NCBI RefSeq assembly: GCF_014805685.1
Contig: NC_060885.1
Location: forward strand, 13,768,632 to 13,832,631
Length of the DNA: 64,000 nucleotides
Reading direction: 5' to 3'
DNA from: Silurus meridionalis
Lineage: Eukaryota > Chordata > Actinopteri > Siluriformes > Siluridae
The notes beneath the pieces were generated by a model that was not told the DNA's origin, did not search any database, and saw only the letters and a program-made list of their open reading frames with translations. Both the position numbers and the translations under genes were made by a program. Of this stretch, positions 11,331 to 22,640 are shown one piece after another. The stretch's first letter is position 1. Every line of letters starts with the position of its first letter.

Positions 11331-13594
11331 TTCTTCTTCTTCTTTCGGCTGCTCCCATTAGGGGTCGCCACAGCGGATCATCCGTCTCCATACCACCCTA
11401 TCCTCTACATCTGCCTCTTTCACACCAACTACCTGCATGTCTTCCCTCACCACATCCATGAACCTCCTCCTTGGCCTTCCTCTTTTCCTCCTACCTGGTG
11501 GCTCCATCTTCAGCATTCTTCTACCAATATAATTCATGTCCCTTCTCTGCACATGTCCAAACCATCTCAATCTCGCCTCCCTCACCTTGTCACCAAAACA
11601 TGCTACATGTGCTGTCCCTCTAATAAACTCATTTCTAATCTTGTCCATCCTCGTCACTCCCAACGAAAACCTTAACATCTTCAGCTCTGCTACCTCCAGC
11701 TCCACCTCCTGTCTTTTACTCAATGCCACTGTCTCTAATCCATACAACATCGCAGGTCTCACCACAGTCCTATAAACTTTCCCTTTCATTCTTGCAGATA
11801 CCCTACTATCACAAATCACTCCTGTCACTCTTCTCCACCCACTCCACCCTGCCTGCACTCTTTTCTTTACTTCTCTAACACACTCTCCATTACTTTGCAC
11901 TGTTGACCCCAGGTACCTGAACTCCTCCACCTTCTCCACCTCTTCTCCTGCAACCGCATCACTCCACTGCCCTCCCTCTCATTCACACACATGTACTCTG
12001 TCTTACTCCTACTGACTTTCATTCCCCTTCTCTCCAGCGCATATCTCCACCTCTCCAGGCTCTTCTCAACCTGCTCTACTCTCACCACAAATCACAATAT
12101 CATCTGCAAACATCATAGTCCAGGAGACTCCTGTCTGACCTCGTCCGTCAACCTGTCCATCACCACTGCAAACAGGAAAGGGCTCAGGGCCGATCCTTGA
12201 TGCAGTCCAACCTTCACCCTGAACCAGTCTGTCGTACCTACTGCACACTTCACTGCCGTCACACTGTCCTCATACATGTCCTGCACCACCCTCACATACT
12301 TCTCTGACACACCTGACTTCCTCATACAATACCACAACTCCTCTCTTGGCACTCTGTCGACGCTTTCTAAATCCACAAATACACAATGCAATTCCTTCTG
12401 TCCTTCTCTATACTTCTCCATCAACATCCTCAAAGCAAATAAGGCATCTGTGGTGCTCTTCCTCGGCATGAAACCATACTGTTGCTCACAGATGGTCACC
12501 TCTTCTCTCAGCCTGGCTTCCACTACTCTTTCCCATAACTTCATGGTGTGACTGATCAACTTAATTCCCCTGTAGTTACTGCAGGTCTGCACATCTCCCT
12601 TATGCTTAAAGATCGGTACCAGCACACTCCTTCTCCATTCCTCAGGCATCCTCTCCCCTTCCAGAATCCTGTTAAACAATCTGGTTAAAAACTCCACTGC
12701 CATCTCTCCTAAACATCTCACGCTTCTACCGGTATGTCATCTGGTCCAACCGACTTTCCATTCTTCATCCTCTTAATCGCTGCTCTCACTTCCTCCTTAC
12801 TAATCCTATCTACATCCTGCTTCACCAACTCCACATCCTCCAACCTTCTCTCTCTGTGATTTTCCTCATTCATCAGCTGCTCAAAATACTCCCTCCACCT
12901 TCTCAACACACTCTCCTCACTAGTCAACACATTTCCTCTCCATCCTTTATTGCTCTAACTTGCAGTACATCCTTCCCAGCTCGGTCCCTCTGCCTGGCCA
13001 ATCGGTATAAATCCTTTTCTCCTTCCTTAGTGTCCAACCTCTTATACAGCTCCTCATATGCCTTTTCCTTGGCTTTCGCCACATCCGTTTTTACCTGCTG
13101 CCGCATCTCCTTGTACTCCTGCCTACTTTTCTCATCACTCTGTCGATCCCACTTCTGTTTTGCCAACCTCTTTCCCCTAATGCTCTCCTGCACTTCCTCA
13201 TTCCACCACCACGTCTCCTTGTCTTGCTTTCTATTTCCAGATGTCACACCAAGTACTTTTCTAGCTGCCTCCCTCATCACTCCTGCAGTAGTTGCCCAAT
13301 CATCCGGCACCTCTTCACCACCACCAAGACCCTGTCTGACCTCTTCCCTGAACCTCACACTACACTCTTCCTCCTTCAGTTTCCACCATCTTATTCTTCT
13401 TTCAATCCTTACTTTCCTCCTCTTCTTCTTTGCCTCCAAAACCATCCTACAGACCACCATCCGATGCTGTCTAGCTACACTGTCCCCTGCCAACACCTTA
13501 CAGTCTCCAATCTCCTTCAGGTTGCATCTCCTGCATAGCACATAGTCCACTGTGTGGACTATGTTATTTGTGTGTTATTTGTGTATAATTAATG
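11331..13594 (-). mobile_element. RTE-like LINE, 5'-truncated, with 17-bp target duplication
   Basis: Minus-strand element. Its 3' end is a GAA/AAG tail (TTC repeats at 11331-11345) preceded by the GCTGTGGCGACCCC-type terminus shared with the tails at 31720-31803 and 37060-37103. The target duplication TTATTTGTGTAACATTC flanks it at 11314-11330 and 13595-13611. The 5' truncation lies near 13550, followed by a fold-back hairpin (arms 13540-13550 and 13554-13564) and about 30 bp of filler made of target-like TTATTTGTGT repeats. The element is longer and better preserved than the other copies of this family in the window. Confidence 0.88.
11358..13550 (-). pseudogene. LINE ORF: endonuclease C-terminus, linker, reverse transcriptase, C-terminal domain
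   Basis: Order on the minus strand: end of the endonuclease (VDYVLCRRCNLKEIGDCK, from 13550), a charged linker (13500-12930), then the reverse transcriptase in 12113-12721 (NYRGIKLISHTMKLWERV, QYGFMPRKSTTDALFAL, VFVDLE), the catalytic FADD box in another frame (12066-12248), and the C-terminal domain 11358-11939 (RPAMLYGLET, LRWFGHVQRRD, GRPRRRFMDVV). At least three frameshifts are visible, since neighbouring domains fall in different frames, so no full-length protein can be made. The FADD motif itself is intact. Confidence 0.85.
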
Positions 13595-13611
13595 TTATTT
13601 GTGTAACATTC

Positions 13612-15195
13612 ATTATACTATATTTCTCATCAATTTACATTTTTACCTGTTTTTTTTTATTATTTGTCAGCACCATTTTTCACTAGTTACAAACAAAACC
13701 AAATGCATTTTAATTGGCATAATGCTCAAATTATTTTGGAAGATTTATTCAAACTATTTGTTATCGATTTCAACAATTTTAGCTAAATGAATCTGAATGC
13801 AAATTGTGACATTTCACAGTAGGGATCTGAAATGAATACAAAAACAGGCTTTGGGAAACTCAAAAAGGGTTCTTTATTTCTTATCCATACTTATTTCACA
13901 CCCACACACATTCTGTTCCACACACACACACACACACACATCAATTGAACATACCTTACTTAGTTTTAAATGATGTTGCACAAAAGATTTAGCTAAATAA
14001 TGAAATATTGCAAATGCTAAAGTGTTCCAACAAGAGCAGATAACAGTAGCTTGATGTCGCTTATTGGAAAAAGCCTGGTCACCTTGTTCAGCATGAAATC
14101 AACGAAAAAACTACTTTTTATCTATGAACATAAAATAAATGTAAACATGTCCATACATGTATATTGACACTGAAATAACTGCAACATTGCTATTAATATT
14201 TTTTCTGGAATGCTGAACACATTAAATACTTGTTATATACTACTTATAAGCTATACTTAATATCATACTGATATTCATACATTTGTTAATCTCTTTTAAT
14301 CGTTCATTCATCTTCAGTAACCTCTTTCTCATGGTCAGTGTTCGAGGGAACAATAGACAATGCAGGGATACACTTTGGGTGTGTTTTCAGCAGACAAACC
14401 AACAACCAGTATGTATTGGGAGGTGATGAACTGGAAAACTTAAGTGACCTCTCAGTGATGTATCTGTTATATTAACTAAAAGATAAAGATATGCTGCATT
14501 TAGATTTAATGTTTGCTAATTAATGGTCTCCATTAGTTTAAGAACAGGGAATTGGAATTGAAACTCTCATCAGAGTTGTGCTGTGGTTTATCACATAAAG
14601 CAACAGTGGCCCATTGTCCAGGAAAGATGCAATGTGACTCTCTAAACAAAGTTACAATTTTCCCCAAATATTTGCATTCAGAATTCAATATTTTTCTAAC
14701 AACATTAAATAGTAATGTGCCCTGTTAAACATATGTTCTAAAATAGGAAATACATGCACTATAATAATGAAGAATTGTATTTATTTATTCATTTTTTTTT
14801 TTGTTGAAAATGTTTTCCCACATCATTAGAACAGTAGATCCAAACCACACAAAAAAGTATTCTACAACATTATTTAGGACAACAGCCCTATATAGCACAG
14901 CAAATACAACAGTATAAACATATAACATTATTGTTTTTTTATTAGTGAAAGGGAAACTTGTGGTTGAAATTATACGACATTGTTGTTGTTTTTTCTTTCT
15001 TTTAAGATAATTATTTACTCTGGTTTCTTTCAGTCAGACTTAAAACCGTATCATCAACAACATAAATCACAAGTTATTATGTAAAAAGAATGTCTTAATC
15101 TGATTAGACATCAACAATTAAATAATAAGCTGTATTCAATTACGGGAATGGGAATATGATGCTGCAGTGCCTAGTTAATTAAATAGATTGAATCA
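13612..15195. other. No gene recognised; likely 3' flank of IRG gene 2
   Basis: AT-rich non-coding sequence downstream of the minus-strand IRG gene, with a short CA run at about 13919-13940. It may contain the 3' untranslated region of that gene. I see no transposon ends. Confidence 0.5.
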
Positions 15196-16603
15196 TTAAT
15201 CAACTGATGACTGCAAAGCAGCCATGAGCACATTGCGAGCATCTTTAGCGAGTTCATTAAGACAACGCATCAGCATGTAGAAAATAGTACCAAATGACAG
15301 TGACCCAGCTACCAGAGATCCCAGAAAAGGAATCAAACCAAGCCAGTATTCTGCTGCTGTTTCTACAGCAAAAAGACTTGCATTTGGCAGCAACTTAATA
15401 ACCAGATCTTTGGTTATTTCTTCATTTAGAGGACATTTCAACACAGATTTTAGCTCATTAACTGACTTCCCTGATCTATCAGACAGTTTCTGTAAAGAGT
15501 CTGGGTCCAAACCAAAGGCATTATAATATTTTTTTAGCTCTGTCACCAATATGGTCACATCTACACTGATTGATGCAGCTGCATTTAAGATGGGTATTGG
15601 CACAGCTGCAACTGAGGCAGAAAGCAGAGCCAACTTCCAGATGTTTTTCTGCAGTGACTTCTTTTTCCTCTCATTGATCTCTAGAGTGATGTTTGGAAGT
15701 GCCAGCATCAGTACATCTCTCTTGTACTGGGGAAGTTCCTGCTCTATGGTCTTCTCAAGGTGGTTGAAATCATAGAGACTCAGTTCAAAGCAAGAGATCA
15801 GGAAGACACTAGGAGACTGTAGACCAATCTCTTCTAGACCTAGAATAAAAAGGGATTTAAAGCATTTTAAAATGGTCATTTACTAATACACTGATCTAAA
15901 ACAGTCAATAATCAAATATCATCATTGTCACCTAAATGTTACTTCCCTAATTTTAATGTATTTATAAAAAATATATGTAATGGTATTAAATGAGTTAAAA
16001 GTTGACATGAATGAGTTAATGTAATGTGTAATCTTAAAAGTAAACCTTTAATGCAGTCGTTTCGAATTAAATCCAGTGTCTGTTGTTCATTAAAAGTCTT
16101 CTTTCTTTTCTCAGCTTCAATGTTGCTGTCGATTTTTGAACGAATGAAATAAAACTTCTTTTTCATTTTATCTATTTCTGCTGCCAGATTCACATGGCAT
16201 TCTCTGAACGCTCTGATGCGATGATGATGAAAAAATCATATTGTTTAAAATTAACCTGTTTGAGATATTCATCGGCTTTGAATCTGGGGGTTCCAATGCC
16301 TGGGAGATCCCACAATTTGACATTTGGGAATTTGGGATAAGGGTAAGCAGCAGGTTTTGTAGTTGTTTCAACAACACCAGTTGCTGCAGACCCTTCATCT
16401 TCATCCCCTAAACCCCTGAAGGCATTAATAAATGTGGACTTTCCAGATCCAGTCTCTCCTGTTACAGCTATATTCAGTTCCACACTGTCTAGCTGTGCAA
16501 AGTAATCCTTAATCTTGTCAACAGCTGATGGCAGATCTTCATTGGCTAGTGACATTTTAATGTCTTCAATTTCAGCATGTTCAACGAAGTAAAAGTCACC
16601 CAT
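15196..16603 (-). CDS. IRG GTPase gene 2, two coding exons, one-base frameshift
   Basis: Exon 1 runs from 16603 (ATG directly after CTATTTAG) to 16046, where the donor GTTTAC follows; exon 2 runs from 15839 (after TATTCTAG) to the stop at 15196-15198. The splice phase fits only if one base is restored in exon 1. Motifs: P-loop [20 protein letters not shown] as the G4 box, then the all-helical C-terminal domain typical of IRG proteins in exon 2. The expected length is about 400 residues, the usual IRG size. In the A-run at 16207-16208 (plus strand) two A's stand where three are expected, so the frame shifts after the SER residues and ends at a TGA near 16190. As read, this gives a 137-residue product without G4 and the helical domain. 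The rest is clean, so the break is either recent or a sequence error. Confidence 0.85.
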
Positions 16604-17050
16604 CTAAATAGAAACAAACAAACATTTTTTTAACTCATTGTTGCTCACACATGCACACACTAAATTACTAAAAATGTGAAATTCAGTATATTACAGAATA
16701 ATGTAAGGTCACATAACATTCAGTACAAATACAATTTCACTTCTTAGCAGATATCACAGCCTTCAAACATGGCCCCAGGGACTGCTCACTATCAAAACTT
16801 TTGTACATTTTGTAAATTTGTTATTTTTGTCTTATGGTTTTTTTCCTTATGTCTTTAATTTATAACATAGGCTGCTAAGGATACACAGAGTAAGAATTTG
16901 ACTGTATGGTGTTACAGACTGTGGTTGATACAGACTTGACGTGCAGTAATTCACTGCATGATCATCAATGCTGGGAGGTGCGCTATCTTGTTGCTCATTT
17001 AAAAAAAGGCAAGGAAGATCGTGCAATGCTAGTTTTCTAGTCTAGTGAGA
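16604..17050 (-). repeat. Block A upstream flank, second copy
   Basis: Non-coding sequence upstream of IRG gene 2, duplicated at 373-1025. It lacks the roughly 210 bp found in the other copy at about 440-655. Homology stops near 17050, before the ISRE-like site at 17183. Confidence 0.8.
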
Positions 17051-17182
17051 GAATGCAAAAGTGTCATATTTTAAATGTTCGGTTAACAGCATTAGTGATT
17101 CACATCGACAACATCAGAGATAACGTCTGTCTAAACTGAGCAATGTCCTGCTGACCTGGATGCAAATACAGGTGGCTCAAAA

Positions 17183-17192
17183 GAAAGTGAAA
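17183..17192. promoter_or_regulatory. ISRE-like motif upstream of IRG gene 2
   Basis: GAAAGTGAAA fits the interferon-stimulated response element core GAAANNGAAA. It lies about 580 bp upstream of the IRG gene 2 start codon. A possible donor (CCAG followed by GTCAGC on the minus strand, about 17155) lies just downstream of it. Motifs of this length are expected a few times by chance in 64 kb of AT-rich DNA, so only the position makes it notable. Confidence 0.4.
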
Positions 17193-17249
17193 TAGGCTTG
17201 TCTCACGATTTTGATGGTTTGTATTTGAGAAATGTTTGTGTGTGTATAT

Positions 17250-17478
<229 letters not shown>

Positions 17479-17529
17479 TCTGTATTGTTGAAATATCAAA
17501 CTCTTGATGTCACCCCAATGAGGATGAGG

Positions 17530-17720
17530 TTCCCCTTTTGAGTCTGGTTTCTCTCAAGGTTTCTTTCTCATAACATCTAAAGGGGTTTTTCCTTCACCAC
17601 AGACACCATGGCTGTTCATCAGGGATAAACACACACCATTCACCTTAACTGTTAAATTCTGTAAAGCTGCTTTGAGACAATGTCTGTTGTGAAAAGCGAC
17701 TTGACTTGATACGACAATTC
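17530..17720 (+). repeat. Teleost interspersed repeat with conserved 3' part
   Basis: Contains TCTCTCAAGGTTTCTTTCTC, a GGGATAAACACA part and GCTTTGAGACAATGTCTG. The last part recurs in reverse complement at about 34456-34484 and about 42795-42823. I recognise it as a common fish repeat but cannot name the family with certainty. Confidence 0.6.
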
Positions 17721-17839
17721 CTCTCCCAGCTTTTAAAATACAGACAGGCATACTTTTAGTAAACTACATTCACTTTTGCAGAATGATTCCTTTAAAAAAG
17801 ATATTAGAGACACCAAATTGATGCTTTTTTCTGTTTTAG

Positions 17840-18050
17840 TTATGGATGAAGCAGAGCAAAGCATTGTAACTAGTGCAATTAATGATGTGCTCAAATACTT
17901 TTCTTCTTCAGTGCTGCAATCAGTTGTGGAGACATTGAATTTACTTGCAGTATCAACACCTGAAGATTTTAACTGTTCAGGAAGTAGATCTCCTGCCAGT
18001 ATTATGGCCCTTTCAAGCCAGAAAACTTGTATCTGCTTGGAGCTGTATAG
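17840..18050 (+). pseudogene. Orphan exon-like fragment, SAM-like helical protein, frameshifted
   Basis: A 211-bp exon-like unit between an acceptor (CTGTTTTAG, ending 17839) and a donor (GTAGGT at 18051). It starts MDEAEQSIVTSAINDVLKYF and continues as a helical sequence; near 17965 the frame shifts and the second frame reads DLLPVL-PFQARKLVSAW. The pattern resembles a short helical domain that I recall from repeated fish gene models, perhaps SAM-like, but I cannot assign it firmly. No neighbouring exon was found, so it is probably part of a mobile or multicopy element. Confidence 0.35.
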
Positions 18051-18274
18051 GTAGGTACATTTCATCTTATGATTTAAAAATTTAAATGTATTTATAAATT
18101 ATTTGGTTCCATAAGTGATCAAATATAGGTCATTTTTCTTGTTTTGTCCTGATTCTTGTCTTGGCGAAGACATGGCGGTAGACAAGTTACCAGCAACACA
18201 ATGCATCATTGTCTGAGGTAAGTTTGAATAAATAATATTTATTGCTATATTTTACAGTTTATTCACAGTTAAAC

Positions 18275-18800
18275 TGCCGAAGGAGGAGAAGGAGAGGAGG
18301 AATACGTCTACAGAGACAGCAGGAAAAGGAGAAGTGTAGGAGAGTGGAGGTTCGGGTTGGTACTTTAAATGTTGGTACTATGACTGGTAAAGGGAGAGAG
18401 ATAGCTGATATGATGGAGAGGATAAAGGTAGATATGTTGTGTGTTCAGGAGACCAAGTAGAAAGGGAGTAAGGCCAGGAACATTAAAGGTGGGTTTATCA
18501 TGACTGTTCTATCATGGTGTGGATGAAAAAAGAAATGTTGTAGGGGTGATTCTGAAGAAAGGGTACAGTAAGTGTGTAGTGGAGGTGAAGAGAGTTTCTG
18601 ATAGGGCGATGATTGTGACTCTGGAAGTTGAAGGGGTGATGATAAAGTGCAGGAGAGCATAAGGAGAAAGAGGATGGCAAAATAGAATTGGGATCAACAT
18701 AGTGATGAGAAAAGTAGACAGGAGTACAAGGAGATGCAGCAGCAGGTGAAGAGGGATGTGGCAAAATCCAAGGAAAAGGTATATGAGGAGCTGTATGTGT
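18275..18800 (+). mobile_element. RTE-like LINE, short internally deleted copy
   Basis: Begins in the family's 5' part (CGAAGGAGGAGAAGGAGAGG), contains the endonuclease start (VGTLNVGTMTGKGREIADMM at about 18355-18420), then jumps to the linker region near 18640 and ends at about 18800, against the transposase relic that follows. It has stops and no 3' tail. Confidence 0.72.
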
Positions 18801-18854
18801 CAGGAATTCAGGAGTTATTGTTTGTTGGTATATGCATAACCCTATGTGTTCCTT

Positions 18855-20115
18855 CCCTTTCGGACTCTACACTGAGAGTCCAGCCCAACTTGAGTCGATT
18901 TACAGTAGCGTCCATAACCTTCAGAAATCAGAACAGGTATGCAACTATGTAATGACTATTTTAGCATTATAGTAATGTACTGTAAAATACGTATGACTGC
19001 ATAGTATTGCATAAACATTTGTAACTCTAAGCCATCCATTTACTACACTGCATTGAATGAATGAGTTTGGTTATCATGCTGTACTAAATTTTTTTGTAAA
19101 TGGCTTACAGATCCAATGCTGGACACATACTGTGTTTGAATTCTGTACAGAGTGTAAAGGCTAAGACATCATCGAGGACGAGGACACTTGTTTACAGATG
19201 TACAAGAGACTGCAATAATAAATATGGTTTTGGCCAACAATGCAATTAGGATTCGAGAGATAAGAGAGCATATCTTGAGTATTGACACCATATTTAACAA
19301 CATCAATGCTGTAAGCCTGTCGACCATACAACGCATCCTCCAACGGCAACAAGTGATGATGAAACAACTTTACAAGGTGCCATTTGAGAGAAACTCTGAC
19401 AGAGTCAAGAATCTGCGACATGACTTTGTAGAGGTATGTATGCAACACTACTTCCAGTACTTCAGACATACCATATTTACTCATTTGTATATCATTTTGT
19501 CTGTTACAGAGAGTATTGGAGATGGATGCCCATGTAATTCGTCATGAATTTATTTATGTGGATCAGCTTGGCTTCAACCTCACCAAAACCAGGCGCTGTG
19601 GACGAAATGTAATAGGACAGAGGGCAATTACCAATGTCCCTGGACAGCGTGGGGGTAATATATTCATGTGTGCTGCCATCACTCAAAACGGGGTCCTCCA
19701 TCACAATGCCACACTGGGTCCATACAACACCGGCCATATACTCACTTTTCTGGATGCAATTCACACAATGCTTGTCCCTGATCCAGATCAGGCACCTGCT
19801 AGGTTTGTGGTTATATGGGACAATGTTAGTTTTCACCGGGCTGTTCTGGTCCAAAACTGGTTTGCCACCCATCCACAATTTGTAGTTTTGTACCTACCCC
19901 TATATTCACCTTTTCTAAATCCCATAGAGCAATTCTTCTCAGCCTGGCCACTTCTCCAGGCAATGGAGGACGCATGTGGGATCAATGTTAGTTGCCTCTG
20001 TTCAAGGTTGGATACACCATGCTAGGAGATACTTCCCTTGATGTTTGGCAAGAGAAAACGTAGCTTGTGATGTGGACGAAGAATTGTGACCAGACCCAGC
20101 TCGGAGAAGAGATGA
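18855..20115 (+). pseudogene. IS630/Tc1-superfamily transposase with introns, decayed
   Basis: Three exon-like parts: about 18860-18936 (VQPNLSRFTVAS, donor GTATGC), about 19151-19433 (GRGHLFTDVQETA through LRHDFVE) and 19510-20115. A 76-bp intron (GTATGT to TTACAG) precisely separates FVE from RVLEMDA. Catalytic candidates are D in IYVDQLGF, D in IWDNVSFH and E in FLNPIEQFF, with 35 residues between the last two. The protein would cut and rejoin DNA as a DDE transposase. Defects: an in-frame TAA near 19157, loss of a dozen or so residues after FSAW, and a frameshift near 19990. It is therefore dead, but the splice sites remain intact. Confidence 0.75.
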
Positions 20116-20700
20116 AGCTTAGCAATGGGGACTGCACCCCCCCTCCCCCCTGCCAATTCCTGGACCGGGAGCCCACACACAATTTACTGTATTCTACTGT
20201 AAAGAATATGCTTTTGGTTTACATGTTTATTGTTTTGTTGTATGCTAATGTATACAACAGTAATTTTTGGCCTAATACATATTTTCTGTTTCTACATTGC
20301 ATTGCCGTTTCTGGTGTACTTGTTACCCCTCTCAGCAGATTACTTTCACTGTAGAACATTGTATGAAATTGTATGAAATTGTATGGCCTATGAAAGACCA
20401 AAGAGCTTTAGATTTAGAACAGCAGTGTTTACATGGTATATCCAGAAATTTATTGTTATGAAAGAAGTGTTTGCCATTTGATGCAAATGCTTCATTTTGA
20501 CATGTGTTTATGGCATTTTGAATGCAGTGTTGCATTTTGAAGGAGATGTGAGCTATTTTGCATTTTGTGTGTACAGTTTTGAGAATTGTGTGTAGAGTTT
20601 TGGAAATAGGAGACTTTGTTTTAAAAACGTGTGTAAGCAATTGGTAAAAACTGTAACTGTCCGTGTGGAAACATAGCAAAGGTTCCGTTTGGTTTCCTGA
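20116..20700 (+). mobile_element. Probable 3' flank of the transposase element
   Basis: Non-coding sequence following the transposase, rich in repeated TTTTG and GCATTTTGAA phrases (20490-20600). I infer that it belongs to the same element. I could not identify its terminal repeat. Confidence 0.35.
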
Positions 20701-20879
20701 TGATTTGCGTAATTTAATCCCCCATTATTACTTTAAAACATTTACAATAATTTTTTGTTTTCATGCTCTATGTTGAGTTCGGTTTCATTTATAATAAACA
20801 TACATTTGTATAACGCATCAATATTTTTCCATGTCTATGTTGCTTAAAGTATTAAAAACAAGAAGTATTAATATATGGT

Positions 20880-22240
20880 ACATTTAGAACAGATAGAAAT
20901 GTGCGATTAAGTTGCGATTAAATATTACATTTGATTGACAGCCCTAATATTAATATGATGTGAGGTCCAGTTACCAACGTGAAAGATAAAACAGGAAGAA
21001 GTAATAACTACTTTTTACTCAAGTACATGTCAGAGCCAAAACTTCTTTACTTTCACTTGAGTAAAAAAGTATAATCAGTACTTCAACTTTACCCGAGTAT
21101 TTCAAAACATGAGTATCTGTACTTTTAATTAAAGAAGGTTGTGTGTACTTTTGCCACCTCTGCAAAGCACTATTTATTTAACTAAACTTCACTATTTAAA
21201 CTATTTACACAAATACAAAAATTTTTAAATTAACGTTACCAAATGAAAAAGCTTTTAAATGTGGATGAGAAGAAACAAACTTCACCTTTATAACAGTCAG
21301 CCAACACGTTCCAAAGAGCTCTCAGAAGGTACTTTCCGAACAGCAATGACACAAGTCAGCAGTCAAGTGCAAAATTCCCTCAGTATTTAAATAAGAGCTA
21401 CGCTTCTTTGCATACTTCTCAACCGTTCCCTCTTATTTCTTTATTTCTTTTAAGTCTCGCTTAACTTGCTTACATATTCATATGATTTCCTCTTAAGTCT
21501 TAGAGAATTGCCTACTTCTTTCTTTTTCCCAATTTGCATAATTTTTATACCGCTTCATTTCTCACTATTTCTTAGTTCCCATTTTCTACGAAGCTCCTTT
21601 TGTTGCAAGAATATTTACTTTTTTTCTACACCTTTTTAAACGTCTCTTACATCTGCCCTAGTGCTGTTCACCTGAGCAGGGGTTTTGCAACCTTGCTATT
21701 TAACAATGTGTAAATTCTGCCATGATAATGTACCTAAGGTAATGTATTTTGTAACTGAATATAGTTGATGTCTAAAACTTAATCGGTGATTATTGTTCTT
21801 ACCCTTTATTCTTATTCCTTCATAAAATATAATATCCCCATGCATACTTCTTTTCTTGTTGTGCTGTGTTCTGCTTGGTTACATATATCAATAAACTACC
21901 AAAAAGACCGTCTCTCTTTTGTTGTCTTTGTTTCACCGCACCCAGAGATGGCAAAAGTACATACATCCTTCACTTAATTAGAAGTACAGATACTCATGTT
22001 TTAAAATACTCTGGTAAAAGTTGAAGTACTGACTATACTTTTTTAACGTTAGTCAATGTATGTTAGTTCAAGTTAAAGTAAAGAAGTTTGTACTCTGACA
22101 TGTACTTAAGTAAAAAGTAGACATTAATATTACCTGTTTTAGTGTCAGGCTGGTAACGGGACCTCACATCATTATATTAAGGCTGTCAATTTGATTAAAA
22201 CATTTAATCGGAATTAATCGCACGATTTTCATCAGTTAAC
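20880..22240. repeat. Large inverted repeat: arms about 290 bp, spacer about 780 bp
   Basis: 20880-21165 is matched in reverse complement by 21943-22240. The inner ends read CCACCTCTG (21157-21165) and CAGAGATGG (21943-21951), which look like the outer ends of hAT-like elements facing each other across the spacer. The outer parts of the arms share GGGCTGTCAA-type sequence. The spacer contains the repeat also found at 10848-11120. Confidence 0.7.
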
Positions 22241-22355
22241 TCACGATTAATCACATGTTTTTATCGGTTCTAAATGTACCTTAAATTAATACTTTTCACA
22301 TTTTTAATTCTCTAGTCAACACGGGCATAGACAAATATAGATGTTTTGAGAAGAA

Positions 22356-22434
<79 letters not shown>

Positions 22435-22640
22435 AGTAAAAAAAGGACGTCGCTGCATTTTTTTTATTTCGCCTCTTTAATATTCAATAATTTATATTAT
22501 TATTTTTATTAAAATGGTCAAACAAATATGCACGCTGCATTAATCGCATGTTAGAAAAAATCAAAGTAAAAATTTGTGCTGTTAAAATAAATTTGCGTTA
22601 AGACGTTATTAATGTGTCAATTTTGACAGCCTTAATTAAT
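22178..22640. mobile_element. MITE with AAGGCTGTCAA terminal repeats
   Basis: Left end TAAGGCTGTCAATTTGATTA at about 22179 and right end with its inverse TTTTGACAGCCTTAATTA near 22622-22639, spanning about 460 bp. It contains a TA microsatellite (22357-22431). No protein is encoded. Confidence 0.65.
22357..22431. repeat. (TA)n microsatellite
   Basis: About 75 bp of TA dinucleotides inside the MITE. Confidence 0.96.

Noticed and set aside
11292..13545. Plus-strand frames rich in S, T, P and L
   Set aside because: They are antisense shadows of the minus-strand LINE protein.
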